From Limimaricola sp964022235 (lineage in GTDB: Bacteria; Pseudomonadota; Alphaproteobacteria; Rhodobacterales; Rhodobacteraceae), in contig NZ_CAXHZL010000001.1 in NCBI RefSeq assembly GCF_964022235.1, positions 372,001 to 436,000 of the forward strand: DNA of 64,000 nt, read 5' to 3'. Each line of letters opens with the position of its first letter. The first letter of the stretch is position 1. The notes under the pieces were generated by a model. That model saw only the letters and a program-made list of their open reading frames with translations, did no database searches and was not told where the DNA came from. The translations under genes and the position numbers were made by a program. Shown here one piece after another: positions 52,331 to 61,612 of the stretch.

Positions 52331-54034
52331 TCAGCCGGCGATCAGGCCCATCTGCTCGAGCTTCAGGATCACCTGATGCGCGCAGTTGTCGACGTCAGTG
52401 CCTTCGGTCTCGACCCGCAGTTCGGGCGTCTCGGGCACGTCATAGGGGTCGGAGATGCCGGTGAACTCCTTGATCTTGCCTTCGCGCGCAAGCTTGTAGA
52501 GACCCTTGCGATCGCGCCTCTCGCATTCTTCGATCGAGGTGGCGACGTGCACTTCGACGAAGGCGCCGAAGTTCTCGACATCCTCACGCACGGCGCGGCG
52601 CGTCGTGGCATAGGGGGCGATCGGTGCGCAGATCGCGATGCCGCCGTTCTTGGTGATCTCGCTCGCCACATAGCCGATGCGGCGGATGTTGAGATCGCGG
52701 TGCTCTTTCGAGAAACCGAGCTCGGAGCTGAGGTTCTTGCGCACGATGTCACCATCGAGCAGCGTGACGGGGCGGCCGCCCATTTCCATCAGCTTGACCA
52801 TCAGCGCATTGGCAATGGTCGACTTGCCCGAGCCCGAAAAGCCGGTGAAGAACACGGTGAAGCCCTGCTTGGCGCGCGGCGGCTTGGTGCGGCGCAGCTC
52901 CTTGACCACCTCGGGGAAGGAGAACCACTCGGGGATCTCGAGCCCTTCGGCGAGGCGGCGGCGCAGCTCGGTGCCGGAAATGTTCAGCACGGTGGAGTTC
53001 TCGGGCACCTCGTCGATCGGGTAGTACTGTGCCTTCTCCTGCACATAGACCATGTGCTTGAAGTCGACCATCTCGATGCCGACCTCTTCCTGGTGCTGGC
53101 GCACCAGCTCCTGCGCGTCGTAGGGGCCGTAGAAATCCTCGCCCTGGCTGTTGTTGCCCGGGCCGGCGTGATCACGACCGACGATGAAGTGGGTCAGGCC
53201 GTGGTTCTTGCGGATGATCGCGTGCCACAGCGCCTCGCGCGGGCCGGCCATGCGCATGGCGAGGTTCAGCAGCGACAGGTGGGTGGTCGAGGACGGGTAC
53301 TTGTCGAGCACCGCCTCGTAGCAGCGCACGCGCGTGAAGTGGTCGACGTCGCCCGGCTTGGTCATGCCGACGACGGGGTGGATCAGCAGGTTGGCCTGGG
53401 CTTCCTTGGCGGCGCGGAAGGTCAGCTCCTGATGGGCGCGGTGCAGCGGGTTGCGCGTCTGGAACGCGACGATCTTGCGCCAGCCCATCTTGCGGAAATA
53501 GGCGCGCAGCTCGTTGGGCGTGTCGCGGCGGGCACGGAAGTCGTAATGCACCGGCTGCTGGATGCCGGTGATCGGGCCGCCGAGATAGACGGCACCGGCG
53601 TGGTTGTGCAGGTAGTTCACCGCCGGATGCGCGGAATCATCCGCACCAAAAACCTTCTCGGCCTCGCGCGCCTTGTTCGGCACCCATTTGTCGGTGACGG
53701 TCATGGTGGCGAGGATCACGCCTTCCTGATCGCGCAGGGCGATGTCCTGACCCGGCTCGACGGTTTCGGCGAACTTCTCGGTGACGTCGAGGGTGATCGG
53801 CATCGGCCACAGCGCGCCATCCTTGGTGCGCATGGTCTCGATGACGCTGTCGTAGTCCTCCTCGGTGAGAAAGCCCTTGAGTGGGTTGAAGCCGCCGTTC
53901 ATCAAGAGTTCAAGATCGCAGATCTGGCGTGGGGTCAGGTCATGCGACACGAGGTTGCCGGCCTCGACCTTGAGCTTCTGAGCGGACTCGTAGGAAACAT
54001 ACAGTTCGGGGATCGGGGCGAGGTTCGAGGCCAT
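52331..54034 (-). CDS. bifunctional sulfate adenylyltransferase / adenylylsulfate kinase
   Basis: 567 residues. ATP sulfurylase part (1-390): QTRNPLHRAHQEL with the HxxH-type motif and VGRDHAGPGNNS; APS kinase part (395-567): FFTGFSGSGKSTIANAL P-loop and DGDIVRKNLSSELGFSKEHR. It makes APS and then PAPS from sulfate. ATG 54034 is used; a TTG frame extends to 54097 but lacks conservation. It stands alone on the minus strand before the terminator at 52283. Its nearness to sqdBDC (3 kb) is suggestive of sulfur assimilation grouping but not an operon. Confidence 0.93.
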   Translation of the reverse strand: MASNLAPIPELYVSYESAQKLKVEAGNLVSHDLTPRQICDLELLMNGGFNPLKGFLTEEDYDSVIETMRTKDGALWPMPITLDVTEKFAETVEPGQDIALRDQEGVILATMTVTDKWVPNKAREAEKVFGADDSAHPAVNYLHNHAGAVYLGGPITGIQQPVHYDFRARRDTPNELRAYFRKMGWRKIVAFQTRNPLHRAHQELTFRAAKEAQANLLIHPVVGMTKPGDVDHFTRVRCYEAVLDKYPSSTTHLSLLNLAMRMAGPREALWHAIIRKNHGLTHFIVGRDHAGPGNNSQGEDFYGPYDAQELVRQHQEEVGIEMVDFKHMVYVQEKAQYYPIDEVPENSTVLNISGTELRRRLAEGLEIPEWFSFPEVVKELRRTKPPRAKQGFTVFFTGFSGSGKSTIANALMVKLMEMGGRPVTLLDGDIVRKNLSSELGFSKEHRDLNIRRIGYVASEITKNGGIAICAPIAPYATTRRAVREDVENFGAFVEVHVATSIEECERRDRKGLYKLAREGKIKEFTGISDPYDVPETPELRVETEGTDVDNCAHQVILKLEQMGLIAG

Positions 54035-54196
54035 CAAAACAATTCTCCAGGGTGGGCCGGGGGGACTTGTGCCGCTCCTAGACCCAGCGTTGGCCAATGT
54101 TCAAGTGGTTGGGGTCGCAAAACGGACCGTGTTCCGCCGATGGCGGACCTTCCGGAACAGACGGGCGTGCCAGATCCTTTGGCGCGAACAGCCCGC

Positions 54197-54700
54197 CTAG
54201 CAATCGAGCACGGGCAGCCTCCAAGGCTTTGGTGGCCCGGCCAGGCGCAGCCCCGTCGCCGTGAACAGCGTCGCATGACCATGCTCGGGCGACTTGCGCG
54301 AGGGGTAGAGAAAGCCGTCAAATCCCAGCGCGCGCAGCCGGTCCGAAGCCCGCCAGCTGCGCACCGGTCGACCTGCTGTCTGCGCCTTGGTCCATTGCGA
54401 CACGAGATCCTCCGGATCGATGCCGAGCACCGCGCAGGCCGATGGGTCGCGCAAATCAGCCAGAGCCTGCCGGGACAGATGCAGCGGCCAGATCAGTCGC
54501 GCGGGATCGCCGGGGGTCACGTAGCTGGCAAGCGCCACGCCTGCGCCCTCCGGGCTGAGGGAGGCATATAGTGCAGGCTGCCCGTTATGGTGAAAGCGGC
54601 CCATGGGAGAGGCGACAAAAGCGAGCGGATCGGCCCCTTCGGTGCAGATGCGCCAGAGAGGGGCCGAGAAGGGGCGGAGGACATCCGCCCCCGTGGTCAC
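54197..54700 (-). CDS. RES-domain protein (putative NAD+ phosphorylase/toxin-like)
   Basis: 167 residues. The RES fold is suggested by LWRICTEGADPL (Arg), MGRFHHNGQPALYASLSPEG (RES-type Gly/Tyr/Ser region) and FDGFLYPSRKSPEHGHATLF near the end. RES toxins degrade NAD+ and are normally paired with an Xre/MbcA-like antitoxin gene just upstream; here the upstream gene is trxB, with a 4-bp ATGA overlap, and no antitoxin is seen. It may be a domesticated enzyme. Confidence 0.7.
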   Translation of the reverse strand: MTTGADVLRPFSAPLWRICTEGADPLAFVASPMGRFHHNGQPALYASLSPEGAGVALASYVTPGDPARLIWPLHLSRQALADLRDPSACAVLGIDPEDLVSQWTKAQTAGRPVRSWRASDRLRALGFDGFLYPSRKSPEHGHATLFTATGLRLAGPPKPWRLPVLDC

Positions 54701-55719
54701 TTGGCGTCTGCAGTCTCGGGCGCGCCGTAGCCCAGAGGCAGGGTCTCGTCCTTGGAATGGCCCGCGACCTCGGCGGCGCCGCCGTGCTCGGCGAGGAACT
54801 TCTCGGCGTCGAGCGCCGCCATGCAGCCCATGCCCGCGCTCGTCACCGCCTGACGGTATACGTGATCGGTCAGGTCACCTGCGGCAAATACGCCCGGGAT
54901 AGAGGTGCGGGTGGAGCCGGCCTCGACCTTCACATAGCCGCCGTGCTGGGTTTCAAGCTGATCCTTGACCAGTTCCGAAGCGGGCGCGTGTCCGATGGCG
55001 ATGAAGACGCCCTTGGCCGGGATCTCGGTGATCTCGCCGGTTTTCACATTCTTGGCACGCACGCCGGTGACACCCTTGGGGCTGTCCTCGCCTACGACCT
55101 CCTCAATCTGGTGGAACCAGAGCGTCTCGATCTTCGGATGCTCGAACAGGCGCTTTTGCAGCACCATCTCGGCGCGCAGCTCGTCGCGGCGGTGGATCAG
55201 CGTGACCTTGGAGGCAAAGTTGGTCAAAAACAGCGCCTCCTCGACGGCGGTGTTGCCGCCCCCGACCACGACGATCTCCTGCCCGCGATAGAAGAAGCCG
55301 TCGCAGGTGGCGCAGGCCGAGACGCCGAAACCCTTGAAGGCTTCCTCGGAGGGCAGGCCGAGCCACTTGGCGCGTGCGCCGGTCGCGAGGATCACCGCCT
55401 CGGCGACGTATTCAGTGCCGCTGTCGCCGCGGGCCACGAAGGGCCGCTTGGAGAGGTCCAGATCGGTGATGATGTCGGTGATGATCTCGGCGCCCATCTC
55501 GCGCGCGTGGCCCTCCATTCGGACCATCAGGTCGGGGCCCTGCACGGTGGCATCGCCGGGCCAGTTCTCGACCTCGGTGGTGGTGGTGAGCTGGCCGCCG
55601 GGCTCGAGGCCCTGCACGAGGATCGGGTTGAGCATCGCCCGGCTCGCATAGACGGCGGCGGTATAGCCCGCAGGGCCCGAGCCGATGATGAGAACCTTGG
55701 TATCGCGGCGCGTGGTCAT
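54697..55719 (-). CDS. trxB: thioredoxin-disulfide reductase
   Basis: 340 residues, low-molecular-weight TrxB. FAD motif VLIIGSGPAGYTAAVYASRA, redox centre SACATCDGFFYRGQ (CATC), NADPH motif VVVGGGNTAVEEALFL with HRRDELRAE, and the FAD motif GVFAAGDLTDHVYRQAVT. Reduces thioredoxin with NADPH. ATG 55719 (MTTRRD) rather than the longer frame to 55779. Co-transcribed with the RES gene; divergent from an Lrp regulator. Confidence 0.96.
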   Translation of the reverse strand: MTTRRDTKVLIIGSGPAGYTAAVYASRAMLNPILVQGLEPGGQLTTTTEVENWPGDATVQGPDLMVRMEGHAREMGAEIITDIITDLDLSKRPFVARGDSGTEYVAEAVILATGARAKWLGLPSEEAFKGFGVSACATCDGFFYRGQEIVVVGGGNTAVEEALFLTNFASKVTLIHRRDELRAEMVLQKRLFEHPKIETLWFHQIEEVVGEDSPKGVTGVRAKNVKTGEITEIPAKGVFIAIGHAPASELVKDQLETQHGGYVKVEAGSTRTSIPGVFAAGDLTDHVYRQAVTSAGMGCMAALDAEKFLAEHGGAAEVAGHSKDETLPLGYGAPETADAK

Positions 55720-55904
55720 GGGACATCCCCTTGCAAGCCTGAAGTCGGCTGCATATAGCCACTGTCCCTGCCGGTGCAAACCCCGCTCCGTTTGAGGGCT
55801 GGATCCACTGCGACCGCTGCGTCACGCCGAGGGTCACGATGTTGCGCGCAACCGCAATATTCTTGCGCTAGCTGCCGCTGTGGCATAGGGCAGACGCAAC
55901 ATTC

Positions 55905-56417
55905 ATGGAGATGACGATGCCCGGGGCGAAACTCGATGAGATCGACAGGATGATCCTGGCCGAGCTGCAGGCTGATGGTCGGATGACCAACGTGGAGCTG
56001 GCGCGACGCGTCGGCATTTCGGCTCCGCCCTGCCTGCGCCGGGTGCGCACGCTTGAGGAGCAGGGCTACATCCGGGGCTATCATGCCGACGTCGACCCGC
56101 GCGAGCTTGGCTTCGATGTCTCGGTTTTCGTCATGGTGCGGCTGGTGAGTCAGTCCGAAGCAGAGCTGTCGGCCTTCGAGGCGCGCTGTGGCGGTTGGCC
56201 GCTCGTGCGCGAGTGTCACATGCTCAACGGAGAGGTGGATTTCATCCTCAAATGCGTGGCACCTGATCTGCGCAGCTTCCAATCGTTCCTGACCGGCGAA
56301 TTGACCTCCGCGCCCAACGTCGCCTCGGTCAAGACCAGCCTCGTGATCCGCAACGCCAAGGCCGAGCCGGGGGTGCCCTTCGACGTGCTGGAGGCCCGCC
56401 TGGCCCGAAAGGCCTGA
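55905..56417 (+). CDS. Lrp/AsnC-family regulator divergent from trxB
   Basis: 170 residues. HTH: LDEIDRMILAELQADGRMTN, VGISAPPCLRRVRTLEEQG; RAM domain with ECHMLNGEVDFILKCVAPDL. The conserved divergent arrangement with trxB in alphaproteobacteria suggests it controls trxB or amino-acid genes. ATG could also be 55914 (MPGAK). Confidence 0.87.
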   Translation: MEMTMPGAKLDEIDRMILAELQADGRMTNVELARRVGISAPPCLRRVRTLEEQGYIRGYHADVDPRELGFDVSVFVMVRLVSQSEAELSAFEARCGGWPLVRECHMLNGEVDFILKCVAPDLRSFQSFLTGELTSAPNVASVKTSLVIRNAKAEPGVPFDVLEARLARKA

Positions 56418-56429
56418 GGTCAGGGGCCC

Positions 56430-57224
56430 TTAGGCCACCATGTCAAGCTCGGTCATGCGCAGCCGGGGCAGGGCGGGCGGGCCGAAATCCTCGATCTGCT
56501 GCAGATGCGGGAAGCATGACAGGAACAGTTCGCGCTGCTCGGGCAGCAGCCGAGCCAGCCGGGATGGGTCGGGGTGATAGCTCGCCACCTCGACGCCGTT
56601 GGCCAACAGACGCTCGTGCCGCTCGAATCCAAGATGGAACACGGCGACCGCCGAGGGCGGGGTCAGCTCCACCACACCCATGCCGTCGATGAGATCGCGC
56701 GCGGGGATCGCGGCGGCGCGGTGGCCGGTGATCCGCTCGATCGCGTCGCCATGGCGCACCAGCTGCGCCATCGGCCCGAGCACGAGGTCGTGCATGGGGC
56801 GCGCGATGCCCAGCGCATCCGCCGAGATCCGCGTCAACCGCCCCATCTCGGCTGACTGCCCGGGCACGCCCGTCACAAGCGTCGTGGCTCCGCGCCACAG
56901 CAGCGTGCGAAAACCCCGGCCAACCGTCTTGACCCTGTCGCCGGGCAGCAGGTCTTCGACGGCGACGAGCCCGCGCTCCGTGGGGACCTGTGCGCCACGG
57001 GCAAAGGCGGCCACGGCCTCCTCGAAGATCGGCACGGCGGGAACGACGCGTGTGGTCTCCACGATGTCGCCGGGGCGATGCGGGCAGAGTGTGAGGATCT
57101 CGATCCGGCGCATCAGCCCGGTCGCACGGGGGGAGGCCGCTGGGGCGACAGGGGCGGTGACCGTCAAGGAAAGCGCCGCGCCGGCGCGGGCCGGAACGGT
57201 CTGAGAGGGCAAGGGAATGGCCAT
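56430..57224 (-). CDS. Hint-domain protein lacking the nucleophilic Cys
   Basis: 264 residues. A Hint-2-type domain (PF13403 style) spans about 68-225: ARGAQVPTERGLVAVEDLLP and GDRVKTVGRGFRTLLWRG at the start and VFHLGFERHERLLANGVEV at the end. The position normally held by Cys at the domain start (CF.xGT) is Ala (AFARGA), so autocleavage is unlikely. N-terminal 65 residues are of low complexity. Such proteins are common in Rhodobacteraceae and their role is unknown. Stands alone. Confidence 0.75.
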   Translation of the reverse strand: MAIPLPSQTVPARAGAALSLTVTAPVAPAASPRATGLMRRIEILTLCPHRPGDIVETTRVVPAVPIFEEAVAAFARGAQVPTERGLVAVEDLLPGDRVKTVGRGFRTLLWRGATTLVTGVPGQSAEMGRLTRISADALGIARPMHDLVLGPMAQLVRHGDAIERITGHRAAAIPARDLIDGMGVVELTPPSAVAVFHLGFERHERLLANGVEVASYHPDPSRLARLLPEQRELFLSCFPHLQQIEDFGPPALPRLRMTELDMVA

Positions 57225-57387
57225 GCGATCACCTTTCGGTTGTCACATCGGCTGTCGGCCCCCACCGACAACACCCGAAGATGATAGGGTTCGACCCCAA
57301 ACATGGGCCAGCCGGGCCATTGTGTCAAAGGATGCGATTGAAACGAACTGTTTCACCCAAAGGTGGCGTTGGGCCGCCGCCGCGCTC

Positions 57388-58155
57388 TCAGAGCCGGATG
57401 GCCGCGATCAGCCGTCCGTAATCGGCCTCGCGGGCATGAGTCGCGCGACGATAGCTGAAGAACCGCGACGGATCGGCATAGGTGCAGTGATGCGTCCATT
57501 CCGCCGAGGCGATACCCGCCGCGCGCAGCCGTCGCAGGCCAAAGCCCGGCAGGTCGAACAGCAGCCTGTCCCCTTCACCTTGGGCGAAATGCCGCGCTGC
57601 CTCGTCGTCCTCGGACAAGAAGGCGTCGAGCAGTTCCGGCCCGACCTCGTAATTGCGCTGGCTGATCGAGGGGCCGATCACTGCATGGATGCGCTCGCGC
57701 CTCGCACCGATGCCGATCATTGCCTCGATCGTCGCTTCGAGCACGCCGCCCAGCGCGCCCTTCCACCCGGCATGAGCGGCGCCAATGACGCCGGCCTCGG
57801 CGTCGGCAAAGAGCACCGGCTGGCAATCGGCGGTGAGGATGGTAAGCGCGAGGCCGGGCGTCGCGGTGACCAGCGCATCGGCACGGGCCGGTTCGCCCCC
57901 CGCCGCGGTCACGGTCACCACGTCGGCGGAATGCACCTGATGCAGGCCGATCAGGGCGTCGGGCATAACGCTCATCGCGCTTGCGACCTTGCCGCGGTTG
58001 ATTCGCACCGCCTCGTATTGGTCCGAGCTGCCCGGCCCGCAGTTGAGCCCGGCGAAAACCCCCGAAGAAGCCCCACCCGCGCGACCGAAAAAGCCATGGC
58101 GGAGCGGCGCCAAGCTTTCGGTAGTGATGATGTCGAGCGGTGTGGCGGCGTTCAC
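57388..58155 (-). CDS. pgeF: peptidoglycan editing factor/purine nucleoside phosphorylase-like laccase-domain protein
   Basis: 255 residues, YfiH/DUF152 family. Metal-site motifs: GLHQVHSADV, TADCQPVLF and GAAHAGWKGAL (HxxH/C ligands), with late SFFSYRR-like RFFSYRRATH. Known members act on nucleosides or remove L-Ser-containing muropeptide precursors. GTG 58155 overlaps the upstream methyltransferase stop (GTGA); ATG 58188 is a longer alternative. Confidence 0.88.
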   Translation of the reverse strand: MNAATPLDIITTESLAPLRHGFFGRAGGASSGVFAGLNCGPGSSDQYEAVRINRGKVASAMSVMPDALIGLHQVHSADVVTVTAAGGEPARADALVTATPGLALTILTADCQPVLFADAEAGVIGAAHAGWKGALGGVLEATIEAMIGIGARRERIHAVIGPSISQRNYEVGPELLDAFLSEDDEAARHFAQGEGDRLLFDLPGFGLRRLRAAGIASAEWTHHCTYADPSRFFSYRRATHAREADYGRLIAAIRL

Positions 58156-59213
58156 GTCTCGGTTCCGGGTGGCGGCGGGGCATTGCACGGATGAAGTGCG
58201 GCTACCCTGAACAGGTCGCCCATTTCTTCGGGGTGGGTCAAGCGGCGATGCGCGGCGACATGCGCATCGAGTGCCGCACCTTCGAGCCGCGAGGCCAGCG
58301 CGCGGGCCCGTTCGGTGATGCCGAGCCGCTCCAGAAACACGCCTTGCGGCACCGGCCCGGCGCAGGCGGCGGGGGCGCTCGCATGCGCCAACGCCTCGAA
58401 ATCGACATGGGCCGTGAGATCGGCCTCGCCCGGTTCGGCCAGAGGGTCGACTTTCACGTGGCCGCGCACCGCCTGAAAGCTGTCGCCGGTGCGGCCCCGG
58501 CCGCCGTAGTCAATGATCAGCGCCGCGCCGCCCTTGGCGGCGATCCGCCCGCCGATCTCGCCCGCAAGGGCGGGCAGGGCGGGCGACACCTCGACCATGT
58601 CGCCGTCCTGCGTATCGTCGAGCCGGTGTTCGAGATCGGCCAATGGCATGGGCGAGGTCAGTCCGAACACGAGGGCATCGCCGTCGCGTCCCACCACCCG
58701 CTCGCGCCAGCCACCGCCGTCGCGAACGAACTGGCGGATGGGGAGCGCGTCGAAGAATTCGTTTGCCACGAGGAACAGCGGCAGGTCGTCCGGGAGCTGG
58801 TCGAGCCGGTCGTGCCAGATTGCATGGGGCAGCGCCTGCGCCTGCACGGCGCGCAGCGCGGGCGAGGCTTCGACGAGGTGCAGCCGTGCGGCGCCGTGAA
58901 ACCCCGGCACGCGGGCCGTAGCGCGCAGCATGTCGGCCATCAGCGTGCCACGGCCGGGGCCGGGCTCCGCCAGCACGAAGGCCGAAGGTGCGCCCTGATC
59001 GACCCAAGCTTGCGCCAGCGACAGGCCGATGAGCTCACCGAACATCTGGCTGATCTCGGGGGCGGTGGTGAAATCACCGCCCGCCCCCAGCGGATCGCGC
59101 GTCGTGTAATAGCCGTGCGCGGGATGCAGCAGGCATTCGGTCATGTAGTCGGCAAGGCTCATCGGGCCGGTCGTCGAAATGCGCCGCAGCAGGATCTCGC
59201 GCAGCGCCGTCAT
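58152..59213 (-). CDS. SAM-dependent methyltransferase, MidA/NDUFAF7 family
   Basis: 353 residues (PF02636). SLADYMTECLLHPAHGYYTT at the start, ISQMFGELIGLSLAQAW, SAM-binding FVLAEPGPGRGTLMADML and ANEFFDALPIRQFV are diagnostic. The eukaryotic homologue NDUFAF7 methylates an arginine of complex I subunit NDUFS2; the bacterial role is likely similar but unproven. Operon lgt-midA-pgeF with 4-bp overlaps. Confidence 0.88.
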   Translation of the reverse strand: MTALREILLRRISTTGPMSLADYMTECLLHPAHGYYTTRDPLGAGGDFTTAPEISQMFGELIGLSLAQAWVDQGAPSAFVLAEPGPGRGTLMADMLRATARVPGFHGAARLHLVEASPALRAVQAQALPHAIWHDRLDQLPDDLPLFLVANEFFDALPIRQFVRDGGGWRERVVGRDGDALVFGLTSPMPLADLEHRLDDTQDGDMVEVSPALPALAGEIGGRIAAKGGAALIIDYGGRGRTGDSFQAVRGHVKVDPLAEPGEADLTAHVDFEALAHASAPAACAGPVPQGVFLERLGITERARALASRLEGAALDAHVAAHRRLTHPEEMGDLFRVAALHPCNAPPPPGTET

Positions 59214-60100
59214 GCGGGCACGGTCCTGCGACGGGCGACGGCGATCACCGCCAATCCCGCGAGGATCATCGGTAGCGACAGAAGCTGGCCCATGGTCAGC
59301 CCCCAGCCGTCGAGGTGCAGCGCGAGGCCCAGCGGGTTGCCCACCGAGACGAATTGCGCGTCGGGCTGGCGCACGAACTCGACCAGAAAGCGCCCGGTGC
59401 CATAGACGAGGAAGAAGGTGCCCGACAGCAGCCAGGGCCGCTTCAGCGCGCCCCAGCGGAACGCCATGAGCGCAAACAGCACCAGCAGGAACAGCCCCTC
59501 GATCCCCGCCTCGTAAAGCTGCGAGGGATGGCGTGCGCAGGCCCCCGCGACGCCTGCGCAGTCCTGCGCGGCAGCACCCGGAAAGATCACGCCCCAAGGC
59601 AGGTCGGTCGGGCGGCCCCAGAGCTCGGCGTTGATGAAGTTGGAGATACGGCCCAGCAGCAGCGCCGGCGGCGTGGCCAGCGCGATGGTGTCGGCGACGC
59701 CGCCCAGCGGCAGCTTGTGACGGCGCGCGAAGATCAGAATCGCGAGGATCACGCCGATGAAGCCGCCGTGGAAAGACATGCCGCCCTGCCACAGGAAGGG
59801 GATCTCCCACGGATGCGCCAGATAGTAGCCCGGCTGATAGATCAGCGCGTAGCCCAAACGGCCCCCGGCAATGATGCCAAGGATGATCCAGCTCAGCAGA
59901 TTCTCGAGCTCGGGCGGGGTCATGGCGGGGTTGCCCCCCGCCCAGAGCCGGGGGCGTCTGAGTGCCGCGACGGCGAGCCGCCAGCCGAGCAGGATGCCGA
60001 CGATATAAGCCAGCGCGTACCAGCGCAGCGCGAACTCGAACCCGCCGAGCGAGATCGAGAAGATCTCGGGCGAGATCTCGGGGAAGGGGATGCCATTCAT
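59210..60100 (-). CDS. lgt: prolipoprotein diacylglyceryl transferase
   Basis: 296 residues, seven hydrophobic helices. LGRISNFINAELWGRPTDLPW contains the Lgt signature with conserved Arg/Asn/Glu; MSFHGGFIGV carries the essential His, and RHPSQLYEAGIEG follows. Transfers diacylglycerol from phosphatidylglycerol to the lipobox Cys of prolipoproteins, such as the one at 16435. First gene of lgt-midA-pgeF. Confidence 0.96.
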   Translation of the reverse strand: MNGIPFPEISPEIFSISLGGFEFALRWYALAYIVGILLGWRLAVAALRRPRLWAGGNPAMTPPELENLLSWIILGIIAGGRLGYALIYQPGYYLAHPWEIPFLWQGGMSFHGGFIGVILAILIFARRHKLPLGGVADTIALATPPALLLGRISNFINAELWGRPTDLPWGVIFPGAAAQDCAGVAGACARHPSQLYEAGIEGLFLLVLFALMAFRWGALKRPWLLSGTFFLVYGTGRFLVEFVRQPDAQFVSVGNPLGLALHLDGWGLTMGQLLSLPMILAGLAVIAVARRRTVPA

Positions 60101-60269
60101 GGCGCGATACCTGCGGCGGCGCGCCGGGGCTTGTCAATCCGGGGTCCCGCGCGGGAGGGGGTGTCGCTCGCCCGGACGTGAGCGGGCAGGACACGGGCAG
60201 GGACGCCGCCTTGTCGTGGCGCTCGCCTCCGCCCATATAGGGATCAGCCCGAAACAGCGGAGACCCGCC

Positions 60270-60518
60270 ATGCAATCGAAAAACAAGATCTTCGACGATC
60301 TGTCGCAGCTGATGACCAACGCGATGGGCGTGGCGCAGGGTGCGAAGGACGAGGCCAACAACGCCATGAAGTCGATGCTCGACCGCTGGCTCGCCGACCG
60401 CGACCTCGTGACGCGCGAAGAGTTCGACGCGGTGCGGGCCATGGCCCAGAAGGCCCGCGAAGAGAACGAGGCGCTGAAGGCCCGGATCGTCGCGCTGGAG
60501 ACCAAGACCTCGAACTGA
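60270..60518 (+). CDS. ubiK: UbiK-family ubiquinone accessory factor
   Basis: 82 residues, BMFP/UbiK family (PF04380): KIFDDLSQLMTNAMGVAQGA amphipathic helix and a C-terminal coiled coil (VTREEFDAVRAMAQKAREEN). Helps ubiquinone synthesis and binds lipids. Divergent from lgt, ending in the hairpin at 60544. Confidence 0.88.
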   Translation: MQSKNKIFDDLSQLMTNAMGVAQGAKDEANNAMKSMLDRWLADRDLVTREEFDAVRAMAQKAREENEALKARIVALETKTSN

Positions 60519-60543
60519 TCGGTACCGATCCGGCAATGTGAAA

Positions 60544-60566
60544 GGGGCGGCCCCATGGGCCGCCCC
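60544..60566. terminator. hairpin terminator between ubiK and M42 peptidase
   Basis: GGGGCGGCCC and GGGCCGCCCC form a perfect 10-bp stem around CAT, flanked by AAA and TT. It lies between converging genes and probably serves both. Confidence 0.7.
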
Positions 60567-60574
60567 TTCGCGTC

Positions 60575-61612
60575 TCAGGCGTCGAAACCTTCGAGATAGG
60601 CGCTCAGGATGTCGCGCGCCGCCTCGAGGTCGGTGCGGTCGATCATCTCGGTCACGGTGTGAATGTAGCGAGTGCCGACCACCACGCCCACGGCGCGCGC
60701 GCCCGCAGCCGCCTGCTGCGCCGCGGCACCATCCTGGCCACCGGCAGCCAGCATGGTGCGCTGACACGGGATGCCGCGCTCTTTCGCAAGCTTTTCGATA
60801 TCGGACACGAGGCCGCGATCGGAAATGAAGCTGGTGTCGCGCACATGCAGGCCAAAGCCATTGCCGAGCACGGTGGTGCGGTCCTTCTCCGGCACGCCGG
60901 GCGTGTCGCAGGCCAGGGTCGTGTCGACGCCGATGCCGATGTCGGGGCGCACCTTGTAGGCCGCGGTGCGCGCACCGCGCAGACCGACCTCTTCTTGTGT
61001 AGTGAACACAACGTGGATTTCGGCACCGCGCCCCTTGTCGCCGAGCTGGCGGATCGCTTCGATGCCGAGCCAGCAGGCGACGCGGTTGTCGAGCGCCTTG
61101 GAGACGAACCTTTCGCCCATCTCGAGGAAGGGCTCGTCCATCACCACCATGTCGCCGATCTTGACCTTTTCTGCGGTGGCCTTGCCCAGCCCGGTGTCGA
61201 CGAAGAACTCGCCCACCGCAGGCACCTTCTTGCGCTCTTCGGGCGACGAGATGTGGATCGGCTTGCCGCCGGGGTTCATCACGCCCTTGAGGTCGCCCTC
61301 ATCGGTGCAGATCAGCACCCGGCGCGAGAACAGGTTGCGCGGATCAAAGCCACCGACCGGCTGCAGCCAGAGAAAACCCTTGTCGTCGATGTGGCTCACC
61401 AGAAAGCCGATCTCGTCCATGTGGCACAGCAGCATGATTTTCGGAGCGCCCTCGACGGTCGCGTCGCGGCGGCAGATCAGGCTGCCCATCGGGTCGGTCT
61501 CGACGTGGTCGAACAGGCCGTCGATCTCGGCGGTGATGAGGTCACGCACCCGGTGTTCGTGGCCCGGCACACCGGGGGTTTCGCACAGTCGCTTCAGAAG
61601 GTCGGTGTTCAT
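60575..61612 (-). CDS. M42-family glutamyl/deblocking aminopeptidase
   Basis: 345 residues. Metal ligands typical of M42 (FrvX/PepA-like tetrahedral aminopeptidases): MLLCHMDEIGFLV, FVSKALDNRVACW, VVFTTQEEVGLRGA and GIGVDTTLACDTPG; late His in GTRYIHTVTEMID. Cleaves short peptides in the cytoplasm. ATG 61612 was chosen over a frame reaching 61789, which adds a basic unrelated leader. Confidence 0.9.
   Translation of the reverse strand: MNTDLLKRLCETPGVPGHEHRVRDLITAEIDGLFDHVETDPMGSLICRRDATVEGAPKIMLLCHMDEIGFLVSHIDDKGFLWLQPVGGFDPRNLFSRRVLICTDEGDLKGVMNPGGKPIHISSPEERKKVPAVGEFFVDTGLGKATAEKVKIGDMVVMDEPFLEMGERFVSKALDNRVACWLGIEAIRQLGDKGRGAEIHVVFTTQEEVGLRGARTAAYKVRPDIGIGVDTTLACDTPGVPEKDRTTVLGNGFGLHVRDTSFISDRGLVSDIEKLAKERGIPCQRTMLAAGGQDGAAAQQAAAGARAVGVVVGTRYIHTVTEMIDRTDLEAARDILSAYLEGFDA

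Noticed and set aside
52376..54571. Plus-strand open frame of 731 codons
   Set aside because: Antisense to the ATP sulfurylase/APS kinase and RES genes. No motif or ribosome site.
54197..54700. Toxin-antitoxin pair with trxB neighbour
   Set aside because: No small antitoxin-like ORF is found up- or downstream, so only a single RES gene is annotated.
58152..60767. Single 871-codon minus-strand frame
   Set aside because: Only the last 353 codons form a real protein (methyltransferase). The upstream part crosses lgt and ubiK in other frames.
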